64,000 nucleotides of DNA from Costus lasius (Eukaryota > Streptophyta > Magnoliopsida > Zingiberales > Costaceae), in assembly GCA_027563935.2 (NCBI GenBank), contig CM050449.1, forward strand, positions 45,916,507-45,980,506, given 5' to 3'. Position numbers and translations under genes: made by a program. The notes under the pieces were generated by a model. That model ran no database searches, had not been told where the DNA came from, and was given only the letters and a program-made list of their open reading frames with translations. Numbering within the stretch: the stretch's first letter is position 1; every line of letters begins with the position of its first letter. Positions 32,792 through 44,193 of the stretch are shown piece by piece.

Positions 32792-35175
32792 ATGGCTGAT
32801 CAAAGATCACTAAGGGACTATGCTACCCCTAATCCTCAGGGGATACATTTCAGCATTGCTAGACCTACAATTGAGGCCTCCAACTTTGAAATTAATCTTG
32901 CCTTCGTGACTATGATCCAGTAGAATCAGTTCGGAAGATCATCAATCGAAGATCCTGATTCACATTTATATACCTTTCTTGAATATTGTGATACCATAAA
33001 AATTCATGGAATTTATGATGATACACTAAAACTGATATTGTTCCCTTTTTCTCTTAGGGATCAAGCACGAACTTGGTTGCATTCTCGTCAACCCAATACT
33101 TTCACAACATGGGATCAATTATCAAAAGCTTTTCTAACGAGATATTTTCCACCAAGCAAGACTTTCCAATTGAGAAATCAAATCATGAACTTCCAAAGAA
33201 AGAAGGAGAATCTCTTACTGAAGCATGGGAATGATACAATGAATTGCATAGGAAGTGTCCTCACCATGGCTTGGAGTGACGGGTCTTAATTGAAACTTTT
33301 TATTATGGTTTAATTAATCACACTCACCTCATTGTTGATGCTGCTGCAGGGGGAGCCTTGATGAGTAGAACAATTGATGATGCTTTCAAGTTGTTTGAGG
33401 AGATGTCCTTGAATCAGAGCCAATGGGCTCCAGATGAAGGAATTTCATATAGTCATCAACATGGTAAGAATGAGAATGAGGATCAGCAAACCCTGACTGA
33501 AGAGGTTAGTGAGCACATGTTAGAAAAAATTTTAGCTAGCCAAATCCATTCATTGCAAATTCAAAACACAAAAAAATTCGAAGATCTTGAAGAAATTGTA
33601 AGTCATCTTGCTTCTCAAGTGGAATCCTTAGTTACTTGCAGTAAAATTCTAGAAGGACAAATATCTAGATTAAACACTAGGGAACATTGCAATGCCATTA
33701 TCACTAGAAGTGGGAGACAACTAGGAGAACTTAAGGAAAAAGAGTCTATTAATGATCAGGATGAAGAATTAGAATTAGAAAAGCCTTCTGAACATAAACA
33801 AACCCTACATAGTTCAACACCTCAAAAGGGTGGAAATCAAAAAGGGGATGTTCCATGTAAAGAAGACGGATCTAAGACTAATCTACCTCCATCCTTTAGA
33901 CCACTGGTACCTTTTTCCCAAAGGTTTGAACAAGAGAAGTTAGATAAGCAATTTGGGAGATTTCTTGATGTTTTGAAAAAGCTTTACATTAATATACCAT
34001 TTACTGAAGCTTTATCTCAAATGCCCATATATGCTAAATTTTTGAAAGAAATCTTGTCTAACAAAAGAAAGATAGAAAACTATGGTACTGTTTCTTTAAC
34101 CGAAGAATGTAGTGTTGTTATTCAAAACAGGTTACCACCAAAATTGAATGATCCAGGTAGTTTCTCAATCCCATGTTTTATTGGAAATATGGCTTTCAAC
34201 CGAGCCTTATGTGATCTAGGGGCTAGTGTAAGTCTTATGCCTTTGTCTGTGTGCAGGAAATTGGACATGGGAGCTCCTAAGCCGACTATAATTTCTTTGC
34301 AGCTCACCGATCGATCAGTAAAATATCTAGTAGGTAGTCTAGAGGATGTTCCTATACAAGTAGGTAAGTACATCATACCTGCTGATTTTGTGGTACTTGA
34401 AATGAAAGAGGACGCCAAGATTCCTATTATTCTGGGTAGGCCATTCTTAGCCACTGCTAGAGCCCTTATTGATGTAAGGAATGACAAACTTGCTTTAAGA
34501 ATTGGCAATGATAAGATTGAGTTTGATTTGAATAATTCATTGAAAAAACCTGCTTATGCTAGTTCCTGTTGCACTATTCAGTCCATTGATGACACTGTTT
34601 ATGATGCTAGTTGTTTGTTTGATGATTCTTCTGCTGATGTTTCTTTTTCTGATTCCTTGGAAAATTCTTGTGAAAAAATTGATAGTCCTAGTTTTGAGAA
34701 TGATTTTGATGATTTTGATGATGAGAAACACAATATCTTAGATTGTGCTACTTTTGATAATGAAAGTGAAAAGATCCCTAAAGTTGAGTTTAAAGTTTTA
34801 CCTGATAACCTTAGATATGAATTTCTTGGTCCTAACTCCACCTACCCTGTGATTGTGGATGCTAAATTAGATGCTAGGGAAACTGATTTACTCTTGAAGG
34901 AGCTAAGAATTCATAGAAAGGTAATTGGGTATTCCATTGATGACTTAAAAGGGATTAACCCTTCTTTTTGTATGCACAGGATTCACATGGAGGATGAGCA
35001 CAAGCCGCATGTAGATTTTCAGAGAAGGCTCAACCCATCTATGAAGGAAGTGGTGAAGAAGGAAGTACTAAAATTGCTAGATGCAGGTATTATCTACCCT
35101 ATCTCAGATAGTAAGTGGGTGAGTCCTGTACACTGTGTTCCAAAGAAGGGGGGATGTCATTGTAATGAAAAATAA
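32792..35175 (+). pseudogene. Element B gag-protease and RT start, broken
   Basis: Gag starts MADQRSLRDYATPN and shows SLRDQARTWLHS and TRYFPPSKT. A TAG at 32921 interrupts it after TMIQ. A frameshift near 33195 and further TGA stops near 33230 and 33277 break the segment up to AAGGALMSRT. The open part 33358-35175 then carries the coiled linker, protease with D-L-G-A-S near 34213 and I-I-L-G-R-P near 34426, and the RT N-terminus (KWVSPVHCVPKKGG). An extra base in a G run near 35147 shifts the frame again. The same domain order in element A supports the reading. Gag and protease would form and mature the particle if intact. Confidence 0.85.
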
Positions 35176-36394
35176 AGATAATGAATTGATACCTGTTAGA
35201 AATATCACTAGTTGGCGTATGTGTATTGATTATAGAAAATTAAATACTGCCACTAGGAAGGATCATTTTACATTGCCTTTCTTTGATCAAATGGTGGAAA
35301 GACTTGCCAAGCACTCTCACTTTTGTTTTCTTGATGGGTATTCCAGATTTTTTTAGATTCCTATTCATCCTGATGATCAGGATAAAACCACTTTTACATG
35401 TCCTTATGGTACTTTTGCTTATAGAAGAATGCCCTTTGGTTTATGCAATGCACCTACCACTTTTCAAAGATGTATGATGGCGATTTTTTTTGAATTTATT
35501 GAAGACTTCATGGATGTTTTTATGGATGATTTCTCTGTCTATGGTTTCTCTTTTGATGACTACCTAGCTAATCTTTCTAGAGTTTTATAGAGATGCGAAG
35601 AGATTAACCTTGTCTTGAATTGGGAAAAGTGTCACTTTATGGTTAGACAGGGGATAGTTTTGGGCCATCTAATTTCAGAGAGAGGGATTGAAGTGGACAA
35701 GGCCAAGATAGAAGTGATTGAGAAGTTAGCACCTCCCACCACTGTCAAGGAGATCAGGAGCTTTTTGGGACATGCAGGGTTTTACAGGAGATTCATCAAG
35801 GACTTCTCTAAACTTGCTAAACCTTTTACTGATTTACTTTGTAAAGATGCCAAATTCTGCCTTGATGAGAAATGTCTATTTGTTTTTCAGGAGTTAAAGA
35901 AAGCTTTGGTTTCAGCACCCATCATTCAGCCCCCAGATTGGGACTTGCCCTTTGAATTCATGTGTGACGCCAGTGATTATGCAGTGGGAGCAGTCTTGGG
36001 ACAAAGAAAAGATAAGAAACCTCATGTTATTCACTACGCCAGCAAAACTTTGGATGAGGCGCAAAGAAATTACACCACCACTAAGAAGGAATTATTGGCC
36101 ATAGTATTTGCTTTTGATAAATTTAGGTCTTACTTGATTAACTCCAAAGTGGTAGTGTACACTGACCATGCAGCTGTGAAATACTTAATGCAGAAAAATG
36201 ACAGTAAACCACGATTACTCAGATGGATTTTACTGCAAGAATTTGATTTGGAGATTAAAGACAAAAAGGGATCAGAAAACCTTGTTGCAGATCATCTCAC
36301 AAGAATAATGGCAGACACTGAAAAGAATGATGAAATCAATAATTCCTTCCCTAAAGAACAGCTCTTAACCATTGAACAACTCAAAGCACCCTGG
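35135..36394 (+). pseudogene. Element B reverse transcriptase and RNase H, broken
   Basis: RT shows WRMCIDYRKLN, CPYGTFAYRRMPFGLCNAP and the catalytic FMDD (near 35520), followed by the [10 protein letters not shown] thumb region. RNase H has [15 protein letters not shown] and [13 protein letters not shown] stops occur at 35354 and 35588 in the same frame; both sit where Gln is usual in this family, so CAG-to-TAG is likely. RNase H runs open from 35591 to the solo LTR insertion at 36395. The frame continues after the insertion at 38316. Confidence 0.88.
36390..36394. repeat. Target site duplication, left copy (CCTGG), solo LTR
   Basis: CCTGG precedes the solo LTR and is repeated at 38311-38315. 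Confidence 0.9.
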
Positions 36395-36650
36395 TGATGA
36401 CACCAAAATATATAGTATATTTTGCATCATTTTTGATATCTTTTCATGCTAAAATTGAGGATCTTTTACTTGTTTTCATGCTAAATTCATCGAATATTGC
36501 AAAGTCTACTTCTGTTTTGGTTTTTCATGATTTTCAGGTAAAAAGGCACTATTTCAAGGAGTTTTCAAGCAAAATCAAACACATAGAAGAGTTCCCATCA
36601 TCAAGAGGAAATCACCCAAGAAATTTCTTGCAAAACGGAGTAAGTCTGCA

Positions 36651-37020
36651 AATTACGGCAGTGCCGTAATACATTTTACGGTACCGTAATTTCGGACAGT
36701 ACCATAAATCCGAGCACTGCTGTATTTTGAGGAGTTTGCAAACAGAAAGATCTTCGGATTTTACGGCACCGGCCGTAAACAATATTACGGTACCGTATTT
36801 CGGAGCGCTTTAGAACAGAAACTTCACCTGATTTTACGGCACTACCGTAAGGGATTTCACGGGCCGTATTTTCCACTCGTTTACGAACAGAGAGTTCATC
36901 CAATTTTATGGCACTGGCCGTAATCCATATTACAGTGCCGTAATTCCCAGACGACATCAGATCAGAAGCATCAACCGATTTTACGGCACCGCCGTAACAT
37001 ATTACACAGCCGTAATTTCC
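36651..37020 (+). repeat. Palindromic minisatellite in the solo LTR
   Basis: The first unit, 36652-36670, is a perfect hairpin ATTACGGCA-G-TGCCGTAAT. Later units follow at about 65-80 base spacing with ACGGGCCGTATTTT and GAACAGA parts. Confidence 0.8.
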
Positions 37021-38239
37021 AGTCAAAACCCGAGTTTTTCGGCCCAAAAATTGTGAAGGCCATAACATTTGATCCAGTGCTCCAAATTTAGATCCGAAAG
37101 TTGCTGAGGCTTCGTCTTTAAGATGAGAAGGCGTACGAAGTGGAAAGAGGAACTTTTATCATGTATCCAAGGAGAAATCGCCAGAGAGGCAGCTAGGGTT
37201 TGTTCTCACGCTGAGAGGCGTAGAGGGCACCTCAGGCCGTGATTTTCACGCAGAAGCTTCACCTGGAGGAGAAGACAACAGCCCAAAAGTTTTAGAGGAA
37301 AAGAAGTTCAATCGGAGGAGGAATCGACGAAATCGGTGGTGATAACACTATTCATCGAGCTCTGCTTACAAAATACGGCTGTGAAAGCTTAATACTGTTT
37401 TGGGACATAGGGTTTAATCCCTTTGATTTTTAATGATTAGATAACTCTTTTCTTTCGCCATGATAATCTTTGTTGTGATAATTTTACTCTTGTGATAAAT
37501 TGTGCTTAGATTCTCTATAATTGCATGTTATTAATTATGTTCTTAGAGTTTTCGCAATGAGACTGAAAGGTGATTTGCTTGAGAGCTTGGAACCCTAGAA
37601 TTGCATGTTAGGAACCCTTCTTTAGGTAGATCCTATTTGATCTGTTCTAGTAGAATTTTTGCCATGATTATAACATGTATCTATAGATCGAGTCTATCTG
37701 TCAAACGTGGAGATCTTGCACGAAAGTGAGGATCGGAACGTTGGAGTTCCATGAGTAAAACTAGTGTAGAATCCGGATGCACGAAAGTGACCCTTGAGAC
37801 TCCACTAGAGATTATCAAACTAGAATCCGGATGCAAGAAAGTGATCCCTATGATCTTTGATTGATGATTTACTTACCTTCAGCATTGAAAATAGATCTTG
37901 CACGAAAGTGAGGATCGGTTATCTGCATGATTGTCTGCACGAAAGTGAGACAATACCTTTATCAAGTAAATTAGGTCTTTATCATAACAATATTTTATTG
38001 ACGACCCTTTATTTATGTCTAATCGTTAGAATCAAGGAGGATGAATCCCTAGTTCCAATATTTCTCTCTGATTATCTAAGTTAGTGTGTTTTCCATTATT
38101 GCTTTGCATCATATTTAGTTCGCTTAGCTAGTAAGAATACCACTATTTGCTACTTAACAATAAGGTCCCTGTGGATTCGATACTTTTCTTTATTACTTCG
38201 ATAGTTCTGTGCACTTGCGGAAGCCTATCAACAAGTTTT

Positions 38240-38257
38240 TGGTGCCGTTACCAAGGA
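38240..38257 (+). other. Fossil primer-binding site in the solo LTR
   Basis: TGGTGCCGTTACCAAGGA differs from the active site at four positions, all transitions, and shares four of the five changes seen at 32559. Confidence 0.7.
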
Positions 38258-38310
38258 TTAGTCCAAGGTACACACGTGACAGACTTGTAGTGTTCCCTTT
38301 CAGCCTATCA

Positions 38311-38315
38311 CCTGG
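38311..38315. repeat. Target site duplication, right copy (CCTGG), solo LTR
   Basis: Matches 36390-36394. Confidence 0.9.
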
Positions 38316-39621
38316 TATGCTGACATAGTGAATTATCTTGTAGCCAATATTTTTCATCCTGATTTGAGCTACCAAAAAAGGAAAAGATTTTTGGCTGAGG
38401 TGAAACACTATTTTTGGGATGAGCCTTATGTGTTTAGAAGATGTGCTGATGGCATTTTTAGAAGATGTGTACCTGAAGAAGAAATTACAGATATTTTGCT
38501 TCAATGCCATGGATCCTCCTATGGTGGTCATGCCGGTACTGAAAAAACTGCTTTTAAGGTGCTACAATCAGGTTTTTATTGGCCTACAATTTTCAAAGAT
38601 GCTAGAAACTTTGTATCATCCTGTGATAGATGTCAAAAGACTGGGAATATTAACAGAAGACATGAAATGCCACTGTCCAATATTCTTGAAGTTGAGATAT
38701 TTGATGTTTGGGGGATTGACTTCATGGGACCTTTCCCATCTTCTGGAGGTAACAAGTACATTCTTGTAGCAGTTGATTATGTCTCAAAATGGGTTGAAGC
38801 TCTTGCTTCACCAACCAATGATTCGAGAGTTGTTATTAAACTGCTCAAGAAGATTATCTTTCCACGATATGGGACACCCCGAGTAGTGATCAGTGATGGA
38901 GGCTCGCATTTCATAGAACATAAGTTTTCAGCCTTACTCAGGAAGTATGGAGTTAATCATAAAGTTGCAACACCCTATCACCCTCAAACAAGTGGACAGG
39001 TTGAGATATCAAACAGAGAGATCAAAGGAATTCTAGAGAAAACAGTGTCGCGCACTAGAAAAGACTGGGCATTCAAACTTGATGATGCATTGTGGGCTTA
39101 CAGGACTGCTTTCAAAACACCCATAGGTATGTCCCCCTTTCAATTGATTTATGGAAAATCATGTCACCTTCCTGTGGAGCTCGAGCATAAGGCGTTCTGG
39201 GCAATCAAGAAGCTGAATTTTGACTTGAAAAATGCGGGTGAAAAACGGAGGTTGCAATTAAATGAGCTAGATGAGATCAGACTCTCTGCATATGAGAATG
39301 CAAGAAACTACAAAGAGAGGACTAAGAGATGGCATGATCGACAGATTTTCAGAAAAGGCTTCCAACCAGGTGACTTTGTTCTATTATTCAATTCTAGATT
39401 GAGACTTTTTCCAGGAAAGCTTAAGTCTCAATGGTCTGGTCCTTTTCAGGTAAAGAAAGCCTATCCCTATGGAGCTGTAGACATATGGAGCGAGGAAATG
39501 TGAGAATTCAAAGTTAATGGTCAATGATTGAAGCATTATTATCAGGAAGAGCAGATTGGGGAAAAGGAAAGTTTTTACCTTGATGAGCCACGATCAAATC
39601 CGAGTGTCGAACGGTCAAGCT
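38316..39621 (+). pseudogene. Element B integrase, nearly open
   Basis: Zinc domain H...H...C-x2-C ([10 protein letters not shown] to SSCDRCQK), then the catalytic core with [19 protein letters not shown] and [15 protein letters not shown], giving the D, D and E residues. A C-terminal region follows, with [20 protein letters not shown]. The frame is open from 38316 to a TGA at 39501 after WSEEM. Related sequence goes on (EFKVNG, then another TGA near 39525) to about 39621. The family inserts cDNA into the host genome; this copy lacks an intact C-terminus and is separated from RNase H by the solo LTR. Confidence 0.88.
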
Positions 39622-39644
39622 AATGACCTTTTAAACTAGCGCTT

Positions 39645-39662
39645 CTTGGGAGGCAACCCAAG
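39645..39662 (+). other. Conserved post-pol hairpin, element B
   Basis: CTTGGG-AGGCAA-CCCAAG, 23 bases after the last pol-like codon. Compare 14287-14304. Confidence 0.7.
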
Positions 39663-40733
39663 GACTCTTGCTTAGTTTAATCACTTCTATTTTAGTTGTT
39701 TTTAGAATTAAAATTTCCTTTTTCTTTAGGAGAATAGAATAAAGAGGGAGTTATGAAGAAAGTTGAATCCAACGGTGGCGAAAAATTGAATTTTGTGAGC
39801 ATCACTTTCCATACTACTTTGCATTCTATTTTCCTCGATCTTTTGAAAAATAATTGGATGCATACGATCCACTTTCTACCATCTTGTGGTATGATCCTAT
39901 TATTTTTTTTATTCAAGATATAGCCCTGTGATGTTAAATTTATTTCTTCAATACATATTTGTCTATTGAGATATGACATTGATTGATGCATAAAATTTTG
40001 GGTAGATATATTATTTGAAGAGTAAGATTTAAAGGTGAAACTTCTCTTTTGAATAAAATGAGTATATTAGTATGATTTGAGAATTTAGATCAATTGATCA
40101 ACCTAGTTGAGGCTTAGTCTATTTTTGCTATTTGTTGGGAAAGAAGAATCCAAGATCCATAAAAATAGTGAGAGACTCCCCTACTTGGCACCATGTAAAA
40201 TTAATAGTGGTACCTAAGACATGGGTTGAAGTCTATACATGAAAAATAATGAGAGAGGAAAAGAATAAGACTCCTCTACTTGGCACTATGTAAAATTGAC
40301 AGTGGTACCGAAGAAAGAGTTGAAGTCAAAAATAAAAAGTATGTGTCTTTGTGGATACATGCCATCTATGCAGAAAGATAACAAAATGCATAAAAAAGGA
40401 AAAAAAAATTGTGTGGAAAAAGATCTTGGAGACCTAATCCTATACACAAAAGCCATGATAGATTTAAATTGATACTGGGTGAAATCATCAGATCGAAAAT
40501 TCTATTTATTATACGGTTGCAAAGTTTTATTTGATTGAGTTGTGAATCTAGAAAATTGAATTATGAGGATGATATGTTTACTTGAAATTTTGTAAATCAA
40601 TTGATAGAATTTTTCATTGACAAGTTGTATTTTAGAAATTTATTGAGCATGAAAAGGTTATTCTTTCAATCAAATTTTGATTTCAAATTCTGATTTTTGC
40701 TTGAGGACAAGCAAGGTTTGAGCCTTATGTGTT
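39663..40733 (+). other. 3' non-coding region of element B
   Basis: AT-rich. It contains a two-unit repeat at about 40178-40345 (CTACTTGGCACCATGTAAAA and variant, then GTTGAAGTC, about 90 bases apart) and ends with TTGAGGACAAGCAAGG (40701) before the 3' LTR. No env-position ORF is seen. No good purine tract is visible; the sequence just before the LTR is GCCTTATGTGTT. Confidence 0.6.
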
Positions 40734-41731
40734 TGATGACACCGAAATATGTAGTATATTTTGCATCATTTTAGATACCTTTTCATGCTAAATCGAGGAT
40801 CTTTTTACTTGTTTTTATGCTGAATCCATCAAATATTACAAAGTCTACTTCTATTTTGGTTTTTCATGTTTTTTGGGCAAAAAGGCACTATTTTAGGCAT
40901 TTTCAAGCAAAATCAAATATATGGAAGAGTTCTCATCATCAAGAAGAAGTCACCCAAGAAATTTCACGCAAATCGAGGCAAGGAACCCAAAATACGGCAG
41001 TGCCGTAAGGGATTTTACGGTACCGTATATTTCACGGCTACCGTATTATCGAGAACACGGCTGTATTATGGTGATTTTCCAAACAGAAGGTTTTCGCGAA
41101 AATACGGCACCGCCGTAAGGATTTACACGGCCGTATTTTGGGGCACTTTCTGAACAGAGACTTTTGCCGAAATTACGGCACTACCGTAACCCAGTTTACG
41201 GGCCGTATTTTGAAGCATCTTCAGAACAGAAAGTTGCCCTGAAATTACGGCACTGCCGTAAAGAATTACACGGGCCGTATTTCCCCGACGAATCCGACCA
41301 GAGAGTTCAGCCGATTTTACGGCATTGCCATAAACAAAATTACGGTGCCGTATTTTCCAGCAATTTCAGAACAGAACGGTCGATGGATTTTATGGAAGTG
41401 TCCTAAGATATTACACTATTGTATTTCGGTGTTTGAACGCGATTCCCAGGTCAATCTTCACGCCCGATCTTTGTAGAGATTCTTGCGGGCGATCCAGGGT
41501 TTTATATTCAAAGCCGTAAGAAGCAAAAAGGGAGCTTTTCGCGAGAGGATTAGAGACACATCGAAAGCCCCAATTTTCATTATCTGTCGAGAGGGAAATC
41601 GTCATCCACGCCGCCGCCTAGGGTTTCACCACCGTACTCGATCCAGATGATCTTCGGCCGTGATATTCATACTGAAGCTTCATCTGAAGGAGGAGACAAC
41701 GTGCCAGAAGTTTCAGACAGAGAGGAGATCA
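40734..41731 (+). repeat. Element B 3' LTR, first part
   Basis: Begins TGATGACACC, matches the 5' LTR closely, and contains the palindromic array at 40990-41425 (unit starts near 40991, 41101, 41171, 41243, 41314, 41388). It is interrupted by copia-2; GATCA at 41727-41731 is the expected target duplication. The uninterrupted sequence is visible at 31530 in the 5' LTR. Confidence 0.87.
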
Positions 41732-43419
41732 TGAAAGTCCCCACATGAAGGGGGGCGAAACCCTAATGGCGCATATAAGAGGTTTTGAAAGCAACGGAAG
41801 CTAGGGTTTCTAAACAAAATCACATGCATATCATATGATTAACTTGTAAAGATTAGACGACTCATACCAGTGCCATTTCTCTGATGGCGTCTTGGAAGCA
41901 GAAACCGAAAAAGCTTTCCTCCAAAAGGTGCGCACACAAGATGAAGATCACCTACCCTTGTCGCTCCTTGTGCTAGCAAGGATCTCCAAGTGTCTTGATC
42001 GAATGGAAGGGAGTGAGATGACTTCCTTTTTCTTTTCGAATCCTCTCCAAGGCTTCAACCTCTCACCCCGTGAGAGAGAGCGTAGCCGTTCAGAGAGATG
42101 GGCGAGAGAGAGAGACAAGAATAGAATGATTCTATTCCTACATGAGGCGTGATCTCATTTGAGATCATGGTTTCTAAAAATAGAAACCCACGCTCGCTCA
42201 TGTGTTCACGCCAAGTGAACAAGTCGCAACCTCCTTTCCCCTTGAACCATACGCTCACCCAATGAGCGGTTCATTTTGGTTTGGTTCAAAGACCAATTAA
42301 CCCAAGCGATTTGGTCTAGATCATATTAAACCCTAAAGGTTCAAGATCTAACCGTTCATCTCATGATGCTCCTGATCTCACTGATCTAGCATCCATTCTC
42401 TCGATCGAAGCTTACCGATCTCAAGCCCTAATCAATCAAACATGATTAGACCAGATCTCACTCATAATCAGAGATTAAATCCCCTTAAACAGAACCCAAA
42501 CAATTCAGTCCACACGATCTGACTTAAGTAAGCCATATCATCAAATTGTGCGACCCTAAGGGTTTCCTTTAACTGTCGGTAACGATAACTTACGTCATCA
42601 CGATCAGTCAGGGGTATCTAGCAACACATCACTGTCTCCCGATATAAAGGAAAGAGTCTTCCAAGACTACACCCAAAACACAGCACAAGTGTGAATCCAC
42701 TTCACCAGGCATACATGATTCCTTTGCCACTGGAAGTTCTTATTGGACAAGCGTGTCAAACCTGTAGCTCCAATATGATGAGCATGATTAGATCAGATGA
42801 ACATAGTCACCTGGGTATGGCCATACACTTTCTTAATCATCTCATCCAGGGGGGCCCCTTTAGAACATCACACTCCTTAAACAAGGAGACGGCAATCCTA
42901 TATCTATCACTAGTGTCCTAACCTGACTCATGATCATTATCCAAGATAGTCTATAACCATTATGTTTCAAATGATATTGAACTATCTCAAAACAATGACA
43001 ATCATCATTTAGAAACACAAGTGATCTCAAGTCAGAGGACATGTGCCACTTGTTGCAATCAAGGATTATTCACATTGTGACAAGCAATTGAATATCCTAG
43101 TAGGGTCTGTCCAGTACATCCAATGTACCCATGAGTCTACATCTTATTCCATGCTCGAAGCATCCTATAAGATCAGAACACATATTAGTCTCAATCATAT
43201 CAAGGCTGTCTCATGTTCACCAAGATATTTCGACTAAGGACAAAACAGCATGTTAGCCAAGCTGAACAGCTTTGAGACATTATTCAGAAGCACACTTATT
43301 GCAGTAGACAATGTAACCAACTGAATAACAACCATTGCCTTTATAAACATAAGAGTTTATACATGATACTGTTACAATCCCAAGGCCTCAAACATTAGCC
43401 TTAAGGGCATACCCCAACA
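41732..43419 (-). repeat. Copia-2 3' LTR
   Basis: On the minus strand it begins TGTTGGGG at 43419 and ends CTTTCA at 41732, 1688 bases. It matches the part at 59780-60370. Confidence 0.9.
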
Positions 43420-43439
43420 ATCTCCCACTTGCACTTAAT

Positions 43440-44193
43440 CTAATGGTTGAGAAACCTCAAACCCATATTATTACAGTGCTTCTCATGCTTCTGCTGCGCC
43501 AGAGGCTTGGTAAGCGGGTCAGCCAGATTGTCATCTGTATGAACCTTGCAGACTTTGATCTCGCCTCGATCAATGATCTCCCGGATCAAATGAAACCGTC
43601 TCTATATGTGCTTGGACTTCTGGTGCGACTGTGGTTCCTTTGCTTGTGCGATTGCCCCAGTGTTATCACAGAAGATAACCAAAGGATCTGCACTCAAAGG
43701 AACAACACCAAGTTCCTGAATGAACTTGCGAATCCACACTGCCTCCTTGGATGCTTCCGAGGCTGCAACATACTCGGCTTCTGTTGTGGAATCAGCAACG
43801 ATAGACTGTTTGAAACTCTTCCACACCACTGCTCCACCATTCAAGCTAAAAACATAGCCTGATTGCGATCGGAAATCATCCTGGTCAGACTGGAACGAAG
43901 CGTCAGTATATCCTTCAATACTGAGTTCTTCCTGACCTCCATATATCAAGAACATATCTTTGGTCCTCCGCAGATATTTTAAGATGTTCTTGACTGCAAT
44001 CAAGTGCGCCTGACCTGGATTACTTTGGAATCGACTGGTCACGCTTAACCCGTAAGCGACGTCTGGGCGAGTACACAACATCGCATACATAATGGACCCA
44101 ATAGCCGAAGCATAAGGCGTATTGTCCATTTCATCTTTCTCAGTCTGTGTTTGTGGACACTGACTCTTTGAAAGATTCAGACCATGTCTGACT
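43440..44193 (-). pseudogene. Copia-2 pol end: RT C-terminus and RNase H
   Basis: Minus-strand frame with YTDASFQSD, the TEAEYVAASEASKEAVW segment, FCDNTGAI and ADPLTKPLAQ, ending after LRFLNH at 43440. A TAG at 43602-43604 interrupts it where copia-1 has CAG. The gypsy insertion (10648 bases plus 5 of duplication, a multiple of three) lies in the RT/RNase H linker, so both parts keep the same frame number. Confidence 0.88.
44189..44193. repeat. Target site duplication, left copy (TGACT), gypsy element
   Basis: TGACT before the 5' LTR, repeated at 54842-54846. Confidence 0.92.

Larger units (their letters stand above)
36395..38310 (+). mobile_element. Solo LTR of the B family inside element B
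   Basis: 1916 bases starting TGATGACACC and ending CCTATCA, similar to the B LTRs but diverged, flanked by CCTGG. It has its own palindromic array (36651-37020) and fossil primer site. No internal region remains, so the two LTRs of the inserted copy recombined. Insert plus duplication is 1921 bases; subtracting it puts the RNase H and integrase parts in the same frame. Confidence 0.9.
30542..41731 (+). mobile_element. Element B: Athila-like gypsy retrotransposon, window part
   Basis: 5' LTR 30542-32629, tRNA-Asp-type primer site, gag-protease-RT-RNase H-integrase in order, and a 3' LTR starting at 40734 that is interrupted at 41731 by copia-2. A solo LTR of the same family sits between RNase H and integrase. 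Gag and protease are close to element A, but B keeps polymerase and shows no env-position ORF. The continuation of its 3' LTR must lie beyond base 64000. Confidence 0.88.
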
